This document shows positions 23,375-30,764 of a DNA stretch of 34,697 bases, in pieces (position 1 is the stretch's first letter; each line of letters begins with the position of its first letter). The stretch spans positions 1 to 34,697 of the forward strand of contig NZ_CANROA010000024.1 in NCBI RefSeq assembly GCF_947632095.1. The letters run 5' to 3'. The position numbers and the translations under genes are program-made. The notes under the pieces are model-generated. The model was not told the origin of the DNA and searched no databases. It saw only the letters and a list, made by a program, of their open reading frames with translations. The DNA is from an uncultured Microbacterium sp. (lineage in GTDB: Bacteria; Actinomycetota; Actinomycetes; Actinomycetales; Microbacteriaceae).

Positions 23375-24234
23375 ACGCCCTCTCCCGCCTGTGGGACTCC
23401 GGATGGACGCTGCGGATCTCGCTCCTGCTGCTGCTCGGCGTGCTCGTGCTCGCGGTCGCCGGCCCTGCGCTCGCGCCGTACGACCCGCTCGCGCAGAACA
23501 CCGCGATCGCCCTGCAGAACCCGACGCCCGCGCACCTGTTCGGAACCGACTACCTCGGGCGGGACGTGCTGTCGCGGCTCTTCGCCGGGGCACCGGCATC
23601 TCTGCTCAGCGCCGTCGGCGCCGCACTCATCGGTCTCCTCGTCGGTGCCGTCCCCGGTGCGCTGAGCGCATTCGCGCCGCGGGTCGGCGAATGGCTGGCA
23701 CTTCGCGCCGTCGACGCGCTGCTGTCCCTGCCGTTCATCCTCTTCGCGATCGTGTTCGCCGCTCTGCTGGGCAATGGCCTCATCCAGGCGACTCTCGCGA
23801 TCGGCATCCTGATCGCGCCCGGATTCTTCCGCGTGGCCCGCGCCGCGACATTACGGGTGCGCGAATCGCCCTACGTCGAGGCATCGGCACTGCTCGGTGC
23901 TTCCGCCTGGTGGGTGCTCACCCGGCACGTCTCGCGTCAGGTCGCTCCGAACCTCGTCGTCGCGGGCATCTCCGCGCTGGGAAGCGCCCTGCTCACGGTC
24001 GCTTCCCTCACTTTCCTCGGCATCGGTGTGCAACCGCCCGATCCGACATGGGGAGGGATGCTCGCGAGCGACCTCGGCTATCTCAGCCAGCGGCCGCTCG
24101 GCCCGCTCGCGCCCGCTCTCGCGATCATCCTCACGGTCGCGTCCCTCAACCTGCTCGCCGATGCCGCCCGAGACGCTCTCGGAGCGGAAGCGGTGCCGCG
24201 TCGAACCCGAACCACGGAGAAGACCCATGTCTGA
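23371..24234 (+). CDS. Opp/Dpp-type ABC permease (DppC-like)
   Basis: A 287-aa inner-membrane permease with about six helices. DppC landmarks are the N-terminal LAPYDPLAQNTAIALQNPTPAHLFGTDYLGRDVLSRL (about 33-69), VDALLSLPFILFAIV, the EAA-like loop VEASALLGASAWWVLTRHVSRQVAPNL and SLTFLGIGVQPPDPTWGGML. ATG 23371 overlaps the preceding stop as ATGA. Its own stop lies eight bases inside the next gene. The short ending PRRTRTTEKTHV is charged and cytoplasmic. Confidence 0.93.
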   Translation: MNALSRLWDSGWTLRISLLLLLGVLVLAVAGPALAPYDPLAQNTAIALQNPTPAHLFGTDYLGRDVLSRLFAGAPASLLSAVGAALIGLLVGAVPGALSAFAPRVGEWLALRAVDALLSLPFILFAIVFAALLGNGLIQATLAIGILIAPGFFRVARAATLRVRESPYVEASALLGASAWWVLTRHVSRQVAPNLVVAGISALGSALLTVASLTFLGIGVQPPDPTWGGMLASDLGYLSQRPLGPLAPALAIILTVASLNLLADAARDALGAEAVPRRTRTTEKTHV

Positions 24235-25141
24235 CACCCGAGTGCGCACCGCACCGGCCCGCACGGCGCCGGCGGAGACGCCCCCTGTCGCGCTCGCCGC
24301 GGGCCCCGGTCCCGCACCATCGTTCGACGAGGCATCCACGATCCGCCCCGTCGCGGCGTCCGTCGAGGATCTGCGCATCGCGACGAGCGAGGGCGTCGAA
24401 CTCGTCCACGGCGTCTCCGTGGACGTCCACCCCGGCGAATCCCTCGGCATCGTGGGGGAGTCCGGCAGCGGCAAGACCCTCAGCTGCCGGGCTCTGCTCG
24501 GGATCCTCCCCGAAGGATTGGAGGTGACCGGCGGATCCGTCCGTATCGGTGGCGACGACTTCACCCACGCCCCGGAGCGACTCTGGCGCACGGTGCGCGG
24601 CACTCGCATCGCCGCCGTGTTCCAGGACCCCGCCTCCTATCTGCACCCCGCGATCCCGATCGGGGCCCAACTTCAGGAGACCCTGCGCGTCACCGTCGGC
24701 GTCCCCGCGCGACAGGCACGGGAGAAGGCCCGGGAGCTCCTCGACGACCTCGGCATCCGCCGGGTCGACCTCGTCCTCCGGCAGCGGGTTGCGCAGCTCT
24801 CGGGCGGGATGCTCCAGCGCGTCCTGATCGCGATGGCGCTCGCCGCCGATCCCGCGGTCCTCATCGCCGATGAGGCGACCACGGCACTGGACGTCACGGT
24901 GCAGGCTGAGATCCTCGAGCTGCTCGCCCGATTGCGTGCGGAGCGTTCACTCGCGCTCGTCCTCGTCTCGCACGACCTCGCGGTCGTCGCCCAGGTCTGC
25001 GACCGGGTGCAGGTGTTCCGCGACGGCCGCGTCGTCGAGGCGGGGGCGGTGAACCGTGTGCTCCGGGCTCCCGGCCACCCCTACACCCGCGAACTTCTCG
25101 CCGCGCACGCGGCCTACGGTCTGGAGAGGTATCTGGGATGA
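24227..25141 (+). CDS. Opp/Dpp-type ABC ATPase (DppD-like)
   Basis: A 304-aa nucleotide-binding subunit. Walker A GESGSGKT is at residues 77-84, the Q-loop FQDPASYLHP at 133-142, the signature LSGGMLQR at 192-199, Walker B VLIADE at 212-217 and the H-loop SHD near 245. An Ala/Pro-rich N-terminal extension of about 40 residues is unusual. It ends soon after HPYTRELL, lacking the C-terminal oligopeptide extension with Cys residues common in OppD/DppD. A CGGAGAAG ribosome binding site and an 8-bp overlap with the preceding gene show tight coupling. The overlap with the next gene is ATGA. Confidence 0.92.
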   Translation: MSDTRVRTAPARTAPAETPPVALAAGPGPAPSFDEASTIRPVAASVEDLRIATSEGVELVHGVSVDVHPGESLGIVGESGSGKTLSCRALLGILPEGLEVTGGSVRIGGDDFTHAPERLWRTVRGTRIAAVFQDPASYLHPAIPIGAQLQETLRVTVGVPARQAREKARELLDDLGIRRVDLVLRQRVAQLSGGMLQRVLIAMALAADPAVLIADEATTALDVTVQAEILELLARLRAERSLALVLVSHDLAVVAQVCDRVQVFRDGRVVEAGAVNRVLRAPGHPYTRELLAAHAAYGLERYLG

Positions 25142-25920
25142 ATGCTCTCGAACTCGACGGGATCCGGGTGGAATACGATGGCGCCCGCATCCTCGACGGC
25201 GTCTCGCTGCGCGTCCGCGCCGGCGAGGTGGTCGGTGTCGTCGGCGAATCCGGATCCGGCAAGACGACCATCGCACGAACCGTGCTGCGCACTGCGGATA
25301 CCTCCGCAGGCAGCATCCGCGTGGCGGGGGTGGACGTCACCCGGCTCCGGGGGCGGGCGCTGCGGGCGTGGCGCCGTTCGGGCGCCGTCCAGTACGTTTT
25401 CCAGGACCCGCTGCGCTCCCTCGATCCCGGTGTGCGCGTCGTCGACTCGATCGCCGAGGGCCTGCGCATCGCGCGATTCCCCGCGGGGGAGGCGGAGCGC
25501 CGCTTGGCGGAGGCGCTCGACGCGGTCGGCCTCGACGACGATCTCATCTCCCGGCTGCCCGCGGGCCTGTCCGGAGGGCAACGGCAGCGCGCCGCGATCG
25601 CCCGCGCCCTCGTCGTGCAGCCGAGACTCCTGGTCCTCGACGAACCCGTGAGCGCTCTGGACGCGGCGAGCCGCGACCGGGTCGTCCAGGCCCTCATCGC
25701 GCTGCGCGATCGCCGGGGGAGCGATATCGCGATGCTCGTGATCTCCCACGACATCGGTTCTCTCGCCGCGATGAGCGATCGGCTCGTCGTCCTCAACCGG
25801 GGCACCATCGTCGAGGACGGCCCGACCCGTCGCGTGGTCACCGCACCCGAGCATCCCTATACCCGGCGGCTCATCGAGTCCGTCCCACTGATCCGCACAC
25901 CCACGGCGAACCGCCCCTGA
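25138..25920 (+). CDS. Opp/Dpp-type ABC ATPase (DppF-like)
   Basis: A 260-aa nucleotide-binding subunit. Walker A GESGSGKT is at residues 36-43, the Q-loop FQDPLRSLDP at 88-97, the signature LSGGQRQR at 144-151, Walker B LLVLDE at 164-169 and H-loop SHD near 202. It is shorter than typical OppF/DppF because it stops shortly after HPYTRRL without the C-terminal extension. With the preceding subunit it should form the ATPase heterodimer of the importer. It is followed 17 bp later by the SsuD-like monooxygenase gene. Confidence 0.92.
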   Translation: MNALELDGIRVEYDGARILDGVSLRVRAGEVVGVVGESGSGKTTIARTVLRTADTSAGSIRVAGVDVTRLRGRALRAWRRSGAVQYVFQDPLRSLDPGVRVVDSIAEGLRIARFPAGEAERRLAEALDAVGLDDDLISRLPAGLSGGQRQRAAIARALVVQPRLLVLDEPVSALDAASRDRVVQALIALRDRRGSDIAMLVISHDIGSLAAMSDRLVVLNRGTIVEDGPTRRVVTAPEHPYTRRLIESVPLIRTPTANRP

Positions 25921-25937
25921 CACTGGAGGAGCAGCAC

Positions 25938-27050
25938 ATGCCCATCGAAATCCTCGGAATGATCGCGACGACCCCGGGCTCCGAGGTGAAGGAGCTCACC
26001 GGACCGGTCGTCGACGCAGCCTATGTGCGCGAATTCTCCCGCGCTCACGAGGACGCCGGATTCGACCGCATCCTCATCGGATACAGCGCGAGCTCGCCGG
26101 ATGGCTTCGCCGTCGCATCCGCCGCTCTGCACGCGACCGAGAACCTCAAGGTCCTCATCGCACACCGTCCGGGGTTCGTCGCCCCGACCGTCGTCGCCCG
26201 CAAGCTCGCGACCCTGGACCACCTCACCGGTGGTGGCCGGGTCGCGATCCACCACATCTCGGGCGGCAGTGAAGCCGATCAGCGCCGCGACGGCGACTTC
26301 AGCGAAAAGGCCGATCGTTATCGGCGCACGGGCGAGTTCATCGACGTGCTGCGCAGAACCCTCGTCTCGGAGGAGCCCTTCGACCACCACGGGGACTTCT
26401 ACCGCGTCGAGGGGGCTTACTCCGGGGGGAAACCCGCGACCGATGCGGGAATCCCGATCTTCTTCGGCGGTCTCTCCGACGGCGCCATCGACATCGGCGC
26501 GAAGGGGGCTGACGTCTACATGCTGTTCGGCGAGCCGCTCGCCGACGTCGCCGAGCACATCCGCACGATCCGCGCCGCCGCGGCGAAGCAGGGGCGCACG
26601 ATCGAGTTCAGCCTCTCGACCCGGCCGATCATCGCGGAGACCGAGGAAGCCGCCTGGGCGAAGGCCGATCGCATCTACGCCGATGCCGAGCGGCTGCTCG
26701 CCGCGAAGAAGACCGGGAACACCCTGGCGTTCGCTGCGCCGACCCGCCGCGAGCGGGACGCCGTCTCCTCCGAGCGCCTGCAGCAGCTCGCCCGGCGCAG
26801 CGATGTGCACGATGAGCGGCTCTGGACCGGCATCACGCGACTCGTGGGGCCATCGGGCAATTCGACCGCTCCCGTGGGCACCCCGCAGCAGGTCGCGGAG
26901 GCGCTGCTGAAGTACTACGATCTCGGCGTCACGCGCTTCCTCATCCGCGGCTTCGACCCGCTCGGCGATGTGCAGCACTGGGGCGAGGAGCTCGTGCCCC
27001 TGCTGCGCGAGGGCGCGCGCCGGCGCGATGAGGAGCGTGCCGCCGCCTGA
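25938..27050 (+). CDS. LLM-class flavin monooxygenase, SsuD-like
   Basis: A 370-aa FMNH2-dependent TIM-barrel enzyme that resembles alkanesulfonate monooxygenase along its whole length. Examples are [34 protein letters not shown]-type sequence near residues 70-105, the [15 protein letters not shown] region, [28 protein letters not shown] (about 174-201), and a C-terminal [38 protein letters not shown] precedes ATG 25938. By-eye alignment shows the SsuD catalytic Arg226 and His228 positions as Ser and Arg (FSLSTRPII), and Cys54 as Ser. The fold and context say organosulfur oxidation, but the substrate is probably not a simple alkanesulfonate. No flavin reductase gene is in the window. Confidence 0.9.
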   Translation: [370 protein letters not shown]

Positions 27051-27065
27051 GCGGATCGCGCGGCG

Positions 27066-28010
27066 CTACGGGATCAGCGTGATCTTGCCGCCGGCGGCGT
27101 GAGCTTCTATGGTGCGGTGAGCCTCGGCCGCGTCGGCGAGCGGCAGCTCGGCGGCGAGCTCCACCTGGAAGTCGCCGGTCGCAAGCCCGCTGATCGCGAT
27201 GCCGACGGCCTCGGCCCGCCAGGCGAGCTGCTCGGCGGTGAGGGGATCGGGCGACCCGCCGCTGAAGGCGCGGATGCCGAGATCCGCCGCATCCGGTCCG
27301 CGCACGATCGTCGCGATGCGCGTTGGATCGGCGACGAGCAGCTTCGACACCTCGATCGCCTCATCCGTGCCGATGCAGTCCAGGGCCACGGTGACATCGC
27401 CGTCGACGGCCGCGCGCACACGGTCGGCGAGACCGTCCCCGTAGGCGACGGGGATCGCGCCGAGCTCGCGCACGAGATCATGGCGGGCAGGGCTCGCCGT
27501 AGCGATGACCGTCGCGCCCGCGGCGACGGCGAATTGGATCGCCGCCTGTCCGACGGCGCCGGAACCGGCATGCACGAGAAGCGTGTCGCCGGAGCCCACG
27601 CCGAGTGATCTCACGCACTGGTAGGCGGTGCCGATCGGGATGCCGAGGGCCGCGCCCTCGGCGGCGGTCACCGCATCCGGCAGGGCGTCGAGCCTCTCGA
27701 CGGGCACCGCCAGGTGCGTCGCATAGGTGCCGACGGTGTCGCGGATGGCGACCCGATCGCCGATCTGGAACCCGGTGACGTCGGCGCCGAGGGATTCGAC
27801 GACGCCGGCGCCGTCGAATCCGACACGACGCGGCACGGTGATGGGCGGCCCGGGCCGCAGGCCGCGGCGCAGCTTTGCATCGAGCGGGTTGACGCCGGCG
27901 GCTTCGATCCGCACGACGACCTCGCCCGCACCCGCGACCGGGTCGGGGATGTCGACGAGGCGGAGGACATCAGGGGTGCCGAGTTCTGTGTAGACGATCG
28001 CGCGAGCCAT
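27066..28010 (-). CDS. Quinone-oxidoreductase-like MDR protein (NADPH-dependent, zinc-free)
   Basis: A 314-aa medium-chain reductase/dehydrogenase. The N-terminal GroES-like domain has EAAGVNPLDAKLRRG and GFDGAGVVESLGADVTGFQIGDRV. The cofactor domain begins LLVHAGSGAVGQAAIQFAVAAGA near residue 145. Structural and catalytic zinc Cys ligands are absent, as in quinone oxidoreductases. The ATG at 28010 lacks a Shine-Dalgarno site but has a TAGCCT box six bases upstream, so a leaderless transcript is possible. It lies downstream of the metNIQ hairpin and converges with the LLM monooxygenase operon across 15 bp. A direct link to sulfur metabolism is not shown. Confidence 0.9.
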   Translation of the reverse strand: MARAIVYTELGTPDVLRLVDIPDPVAGAGEVVVRIEAAGVNPLDAKLRRGLRPGPPITVPRRVGFDGAGVVESLGADVTGFQIGDRVAIRDTVGTYATHLAVPVERLDALPDAVTAAEGAALGIPIGTAYQCVRSLGVGSGDTLLVHAGSGAVGQAAIQFAVAAGATVIATASPARHDLVRELGAIPVAYGDGLADRVRAAVDGDVTVALDCIGTDEAIEVSKLLVADPTRIATIVRGPDAADLGIRAFSGGSPDPLTAEQLAWRAEAVGIAISGLATGDFQVELAAELPLADAAEAHRTIEAHAAGGKITLIP

Positions 28011-28031
28011 GCGGCCAGGCTACCGGTACGA

Positions 28032-28067
28032 CGATGCCCCCGCACCGAAACGGTGACGGGGGCATCG
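28032..28067 (-). terminator. Hairpin terminator after metQ
   Basis: CGATGCCCCCG (28032-28042) pairs perfectly with CGGGGGCATCG (28057-28067). An inner CACCG/CGGTG stem closes on an AAA loop with one bulged A, giving 16 pairs in all. It lies 10 bases beyond the metQ stop on the minus strand and has no T-tract. It should end metNIQ transcripts before the MDR gene. Confidence 0.75.
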
Positions 28068-28077
28068 AGGAGCGGGA

Positions 28078-28905
28078 TCAGCCGACCGGGACGATCAGGC
28101 CCTTCCACGTCTCGAGGATGTACTCCTGGGTGCGCTCATCGGTCAGCATCTCGATGAGAGCCGTGATGCGCGGGTCGTCCTTCAGCTCGGCACGGGTGGC
28201 GAGGATGTTGTAGTACGCGCTGTCGGTGCCCTCGATGAGGATCGCCTGATCGTCGGAGAGGCCCGCCGGGATCGCGAACGACGCCGTGACGAACGCCGCG
28301 TCGTTGTCGGGAAGCGCAAGGGCGAGCGTCGCGTTCTCGATCTCGATGAACTTCAGGTTCTTCGGGTTCTCGGTGATGCCGCTGAGCGTGTCGGCACCCT
28401 CGGAGATCTCGATGATCCCCTCGGCGGCGAGCAGCTCGAGAGCGCGGCCCTCGTTGGTCGGGTCGTTGGGGATCGCGACGGTCGCGCCGTCCTTCAGCTC
28501 ATCGAGGCTGTCGACCTTGTTGCTGTAGAAGGCGGCGGCGGGCAGATACATCTCGCCGACCGAGATCAGGTCGTCGCCGGTCTGCTGGTTGTAGGTCTCG
28601 AGGAACGTCGAGTTCTGGAACAGGTTCGCATCGACCGAGCCGTCCGACAGCGCCGGGTTGGGCGTGTTGTAGTCGGTGAACTCCTGCCACTGGATGGTCA
28701 GGCCCTTCTCCTCGGCGAGGTTCTCGGAGACCCACTTGAGCATGTCGCCGGCGGGGACGGGCAGCGCGCCGACCTTCAGCGTGCCGAGGCCGTCGGAGCC
28801 GTCCGCAGCCGGTGCGTCGGAGGAGCCGGCGCAGGCGGTGAGGCTGAGGGCGAGGACACCGGCGGCGGCGAGGGCGATGCCGCGGGTGAGGGAGGAGAAG
28901 GACAT
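28078..28905 (-). CDS. metQ: Methionine-binding lipoprotein MetQ
   Basis: A 275-aa NlpA-family lipoprotein that captures methionine outside the membrane for the MetNI importer. The signal peptide ends in lipobox LTAC (C25). Family motifs include LKVGALPVPAGDMLKWV, IQWQEFTDYNTPNPALSDGSVDANLFQN (about 71-98), AAFYSNKVDSLDELKDGATVAIPNDPTNEGRALELLAAEG and the C-terminal TQEYILETWKG. ATG 28905 is chosen for its signal peptide and the AGGAGCATCATC ribosome binding site. Upstream codons give only an Arg-rich non-homologous extension. It is 38 bp after metI and last in the operon, an order often seen as metN-metI-metQ. Confidence 0.95.
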   Translation of the reverse strand: MSFSSLTRGIALAAAGVLALSLTACAGSSDAPAADGSDGLGTLKVGALPVPAGDMLKWVSENLAEEKGLTIQWQEFTDYNTPNPALSDGSVDANLFQNSTFLETYNQQTGDDLISVGEMYLPAAAFYSNKVDSLDELKDGATVAIPNDPTNEGRALELLAAEGIIEISEGADTLSGITENPKNLKFIEIENATLALALPDNDAAFVTASFAIPAGLSDDQAILIEGTDSAYYNILATRAELKDDPRITALIEMLTDERTQEYILETWKGLIVPVG

Positions 28906-28943
28906 GATGATGCTCCTGGGGTCGATGAATGGATGCTTCGGGG

Positions 28944-29687
28944 TCAGGCGCCGGCGTCGATCGCCTCGGCGGCGTGGGCTGCGCGGTTCGCGTGGTCGAG
29001 CCGGCGGGCGATGGCGTTGCACGCCCACTGCACGAGAAGCACGATGATGAACAGCACGATGACGACGGCGACGATGTGCAGCCAGCTGTAGCGCTGGAAG
29101 CCGTAGGTGAGGGCGACGTTTCCGAGCCCGCCGCCGCCGACGACGCCCACCATGGCCGAGAAGTTGATGATCGAGGTGATGGTCGTGGCGATGCCGAGGA
29201 CGATCGCCGGACCCGTCTCGGGCAGGATCACGCGCCGCACGAGCTGCCAGCGGGTGGCGCCGAGGGAGTCGGCCGCTTCGAGCAGGCCCGAGTCGACCTC
29301 CTTGACGGCGATCTCGACCACACGGGCGAAGAAGGGGATCGCGATGATCGTCAGCGGGAAGATGGCGGGTCCCGTTCCGATGAACGAGCCCAGCAGCATC
29401 CGGGTCAGGGGGATCAGCGCGATCATCAGCACGATGAACGGCACCGAGCGGCCGAGGTTCACGATGAATCCGAGCACGCGATTGATGATGACGCCCGCGG
29501 CGGCAGAGCCGAAAGGCGTCGCGAGGAAGCGGCCCTTCTCCGTGCCGACGAGCACGATGCCCAGGGGAAGCCCGACGATGATCGTGAACAGGATGGCGAC
29601 ACCGGTCATCCAGAGCGTTGCGAGAGTGCCCGCGAGCATGACGTCGAACAGGTCGGACCAGAAGGTGGGAGCGGAGTAGTCGATCAT
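28944..29687 (-). CDS. metI: Methionine ABC transporter permease MetI
   Basis: A 247-aa inner-membrane permease, slightly longer than E. coli MetI (217 aa) because of a longer C-terminal tail. About five helices are visible. It contains the MetI hallmarks GRSVPFIVLMIALIPLTRMLLG, the ATPase-coupling loop EAADSLGATRWQLVRRVILPE and INFSAMVGVVGGGGLGNVAL with YGFQRY. Its ATG overlaps the metN stop as ATGA. Together with MetN and MetQ it makes a complete D/L-methionine importer. Confidence 0.95.
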   Translation of the reverse strand: MIDYSAPTFWSDLFDVMLAGTLATLWMTGVAILFTIIVGLPLGIVLVGTEKGRFLATPFGSAAAGVIINRVLGFIVNLGRSVPFIVLMIALIPLTRMLLGSFIGTGPAIFPLTIIAIPFFARVVEIAVKEVDSGLLEAADSLGATRWQLVRRVILPETGPAIVLGIATTITSIINFSAMVGVVGGGGLGNVALTYGFQRYSWLHIVAVVIVLFIIVLLVQWACNAIARRLDHANRAAHAAEAIDAGA

Positions 29688-30661
29688 GCTGCCTTCACCA
29701 CCTCGACGGCGACGCTGTGCTCGGCGAGGAACGCCTGCGCGCGCTCGAGGACTGCGGCATCGCCCGGCAGGGCGAGACGTGTGCGGCCGGCCTGCGCGCC
29801 GGCGATGTTCTCGATCGTCGCCCCGAGGATCGACACGTCGAGGTCGAGGGCGCGGGCGAGCAGCGTGATGGTCGGCTTGTGCGCCTCTTCGCCGGCGAAC
29901 GTCAGATCGATGATGGCGGATCCCGGGATGTCGGGGACCTCTCCGAGCGGGAACAGGTCGCGGGCGAGGCGGCTTCCGGGGGTACGGATCAGATCGGTGA
30001 GTGCACCGTTCTCGATCACGCGGCCGTGCTCGAGCAGAGCCGCGGAGTCGCAGATCTGCTTGACGACCGTCATCTCATGGGTGATCAGCATGACCGTGAG
30101 CCCGAGCTCTCCCGACAAGCGGCGCAGCAGAGCCAGGATCTGCTGGGTCGTCTCGGGGTCGAGGGCGCTGGTCGCCTCATCCGAGAGCAGCACGCGGGGC
30201 CGGGAGGCGAGGGCGCGGGCGATGCCGACCCGCTGGCGCTGGCCGCCCGAGAGCTGTGCGGGGTACGCATCGGCGCGGGCCGAGAGGCCGACGAGGTCGA
30301 GCATCTCGCGGGCCTGGCGGGCGCGGTCGCCGCGCGGGTGCCCGATCGCTTCGAGAGCGAATTCGACGTTCTGCACGATGGTGCGGTTGCCGATGAGGTT
30401 GAAGTGCTGGAACACCATGCCGATGCCGTGGCGCGCGGTGCGCAGCTCGTTGCCGTGCAGGTGCGAGACGGGCACGCCGTCGACGACGACGCGTCCCGAA
30501 TCGGGGCGTTCCAGCGCGTTCACGGTGCGCAGCAGCGTCGACTTGCCGGCGCCGGACTGACCGACGACGCCGAAGATCTGGCCGCGCGGGATCTCGAGCG
30601 AGACGTCGTCGAGAGCCCGCGTTCCGCCGAATGATCGGCTGACGTTCTCGATGGTGATCAT
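29684..30661 (-). CDS. metN: Methionine ABC transporter ATPase MetN
   Basis: A 325-aa ATPase with Walker A GQSGAGKS at residues 34-41, Q-loop FQHFNLI at 84-90, signature LSGGQRQR at 137-144, Walker B VLLSDE at 157-162 and H-loop THE near 195. Residues about 250-325 form the C-terminal NIL domain, which in E. coli MetN binds methionine and inhibits transport when the cell is replete. ATG 30661 has an AAAGGGG 14 bases upstream, farther than ideal, within a region able to form two exclusive hairpins. It is first in the metNIQ operon, 103 bp downstream of hrpA. Confidence 0.95.
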   Translation of the reverse strand: MITIENVSRSFGGTRALDDVSLEIPRGQIFGVVGQSGAGKSTLLRTVNALERPDSGRVVVDGVPVSHLHGNELRTARHGIGMVFQHFNLIGNRTIVQNVEFALEAIGHPRGDRARQAREMLDLVGLSARADAYPAQLSGGQRQRVGIARALASRPRVLLSDEATSALDPETTQQILALLRRLSGELGLTVMLITHEMTVVKQICDSAALLEHGRVIENGALTDLIRTPGSRLARDLFPLGEVPDIPGSAIIDLTFAGEEAHKPTITLLARALDLDVSILGATIENIAGAQAGRTRLALPGDAAVLERAQAFLAEHSVAVEVVKAA

Positions 30662-30688
30662 GGGGATACCAGATGCCCCTTTCGGGGG
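30662..30688 (-). promoter_or_regulatory. Mutually exclusive hairpins before metN
   Basis: On the minus strand CCCC (30685-30688) can pair with GGGG (30676-30679) around a 5-base loop. The same GGGG can instead pair with CCCC (30662-30665) directly before the start codon, extended by two A-T pairs across one bulge. Both folds occlude the AAAGGGG that would serve as ribosome binding site. The complementarity is real; a regulatory role is inferred. I see no match to a known SAM or methionine riboswitch core. Confidence 0.4.
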
Positions 30689-30764
30689 AGAAGATGAGGA
30701 TTGCTGCTATTTTCTCCTGATCGCACCTGGGAATGCGAATCCGGATGACGGGGGATGACGCGGC

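Noticed and set aside
30662..30764. A SAM or other methionine riboswitch upstream of metN
   Set aside because: The spacer is only 103 bp and lacks the conserved cores of the SAM classes I know; only two small competing hairpins and a GGATGAC direct repeat are visible.
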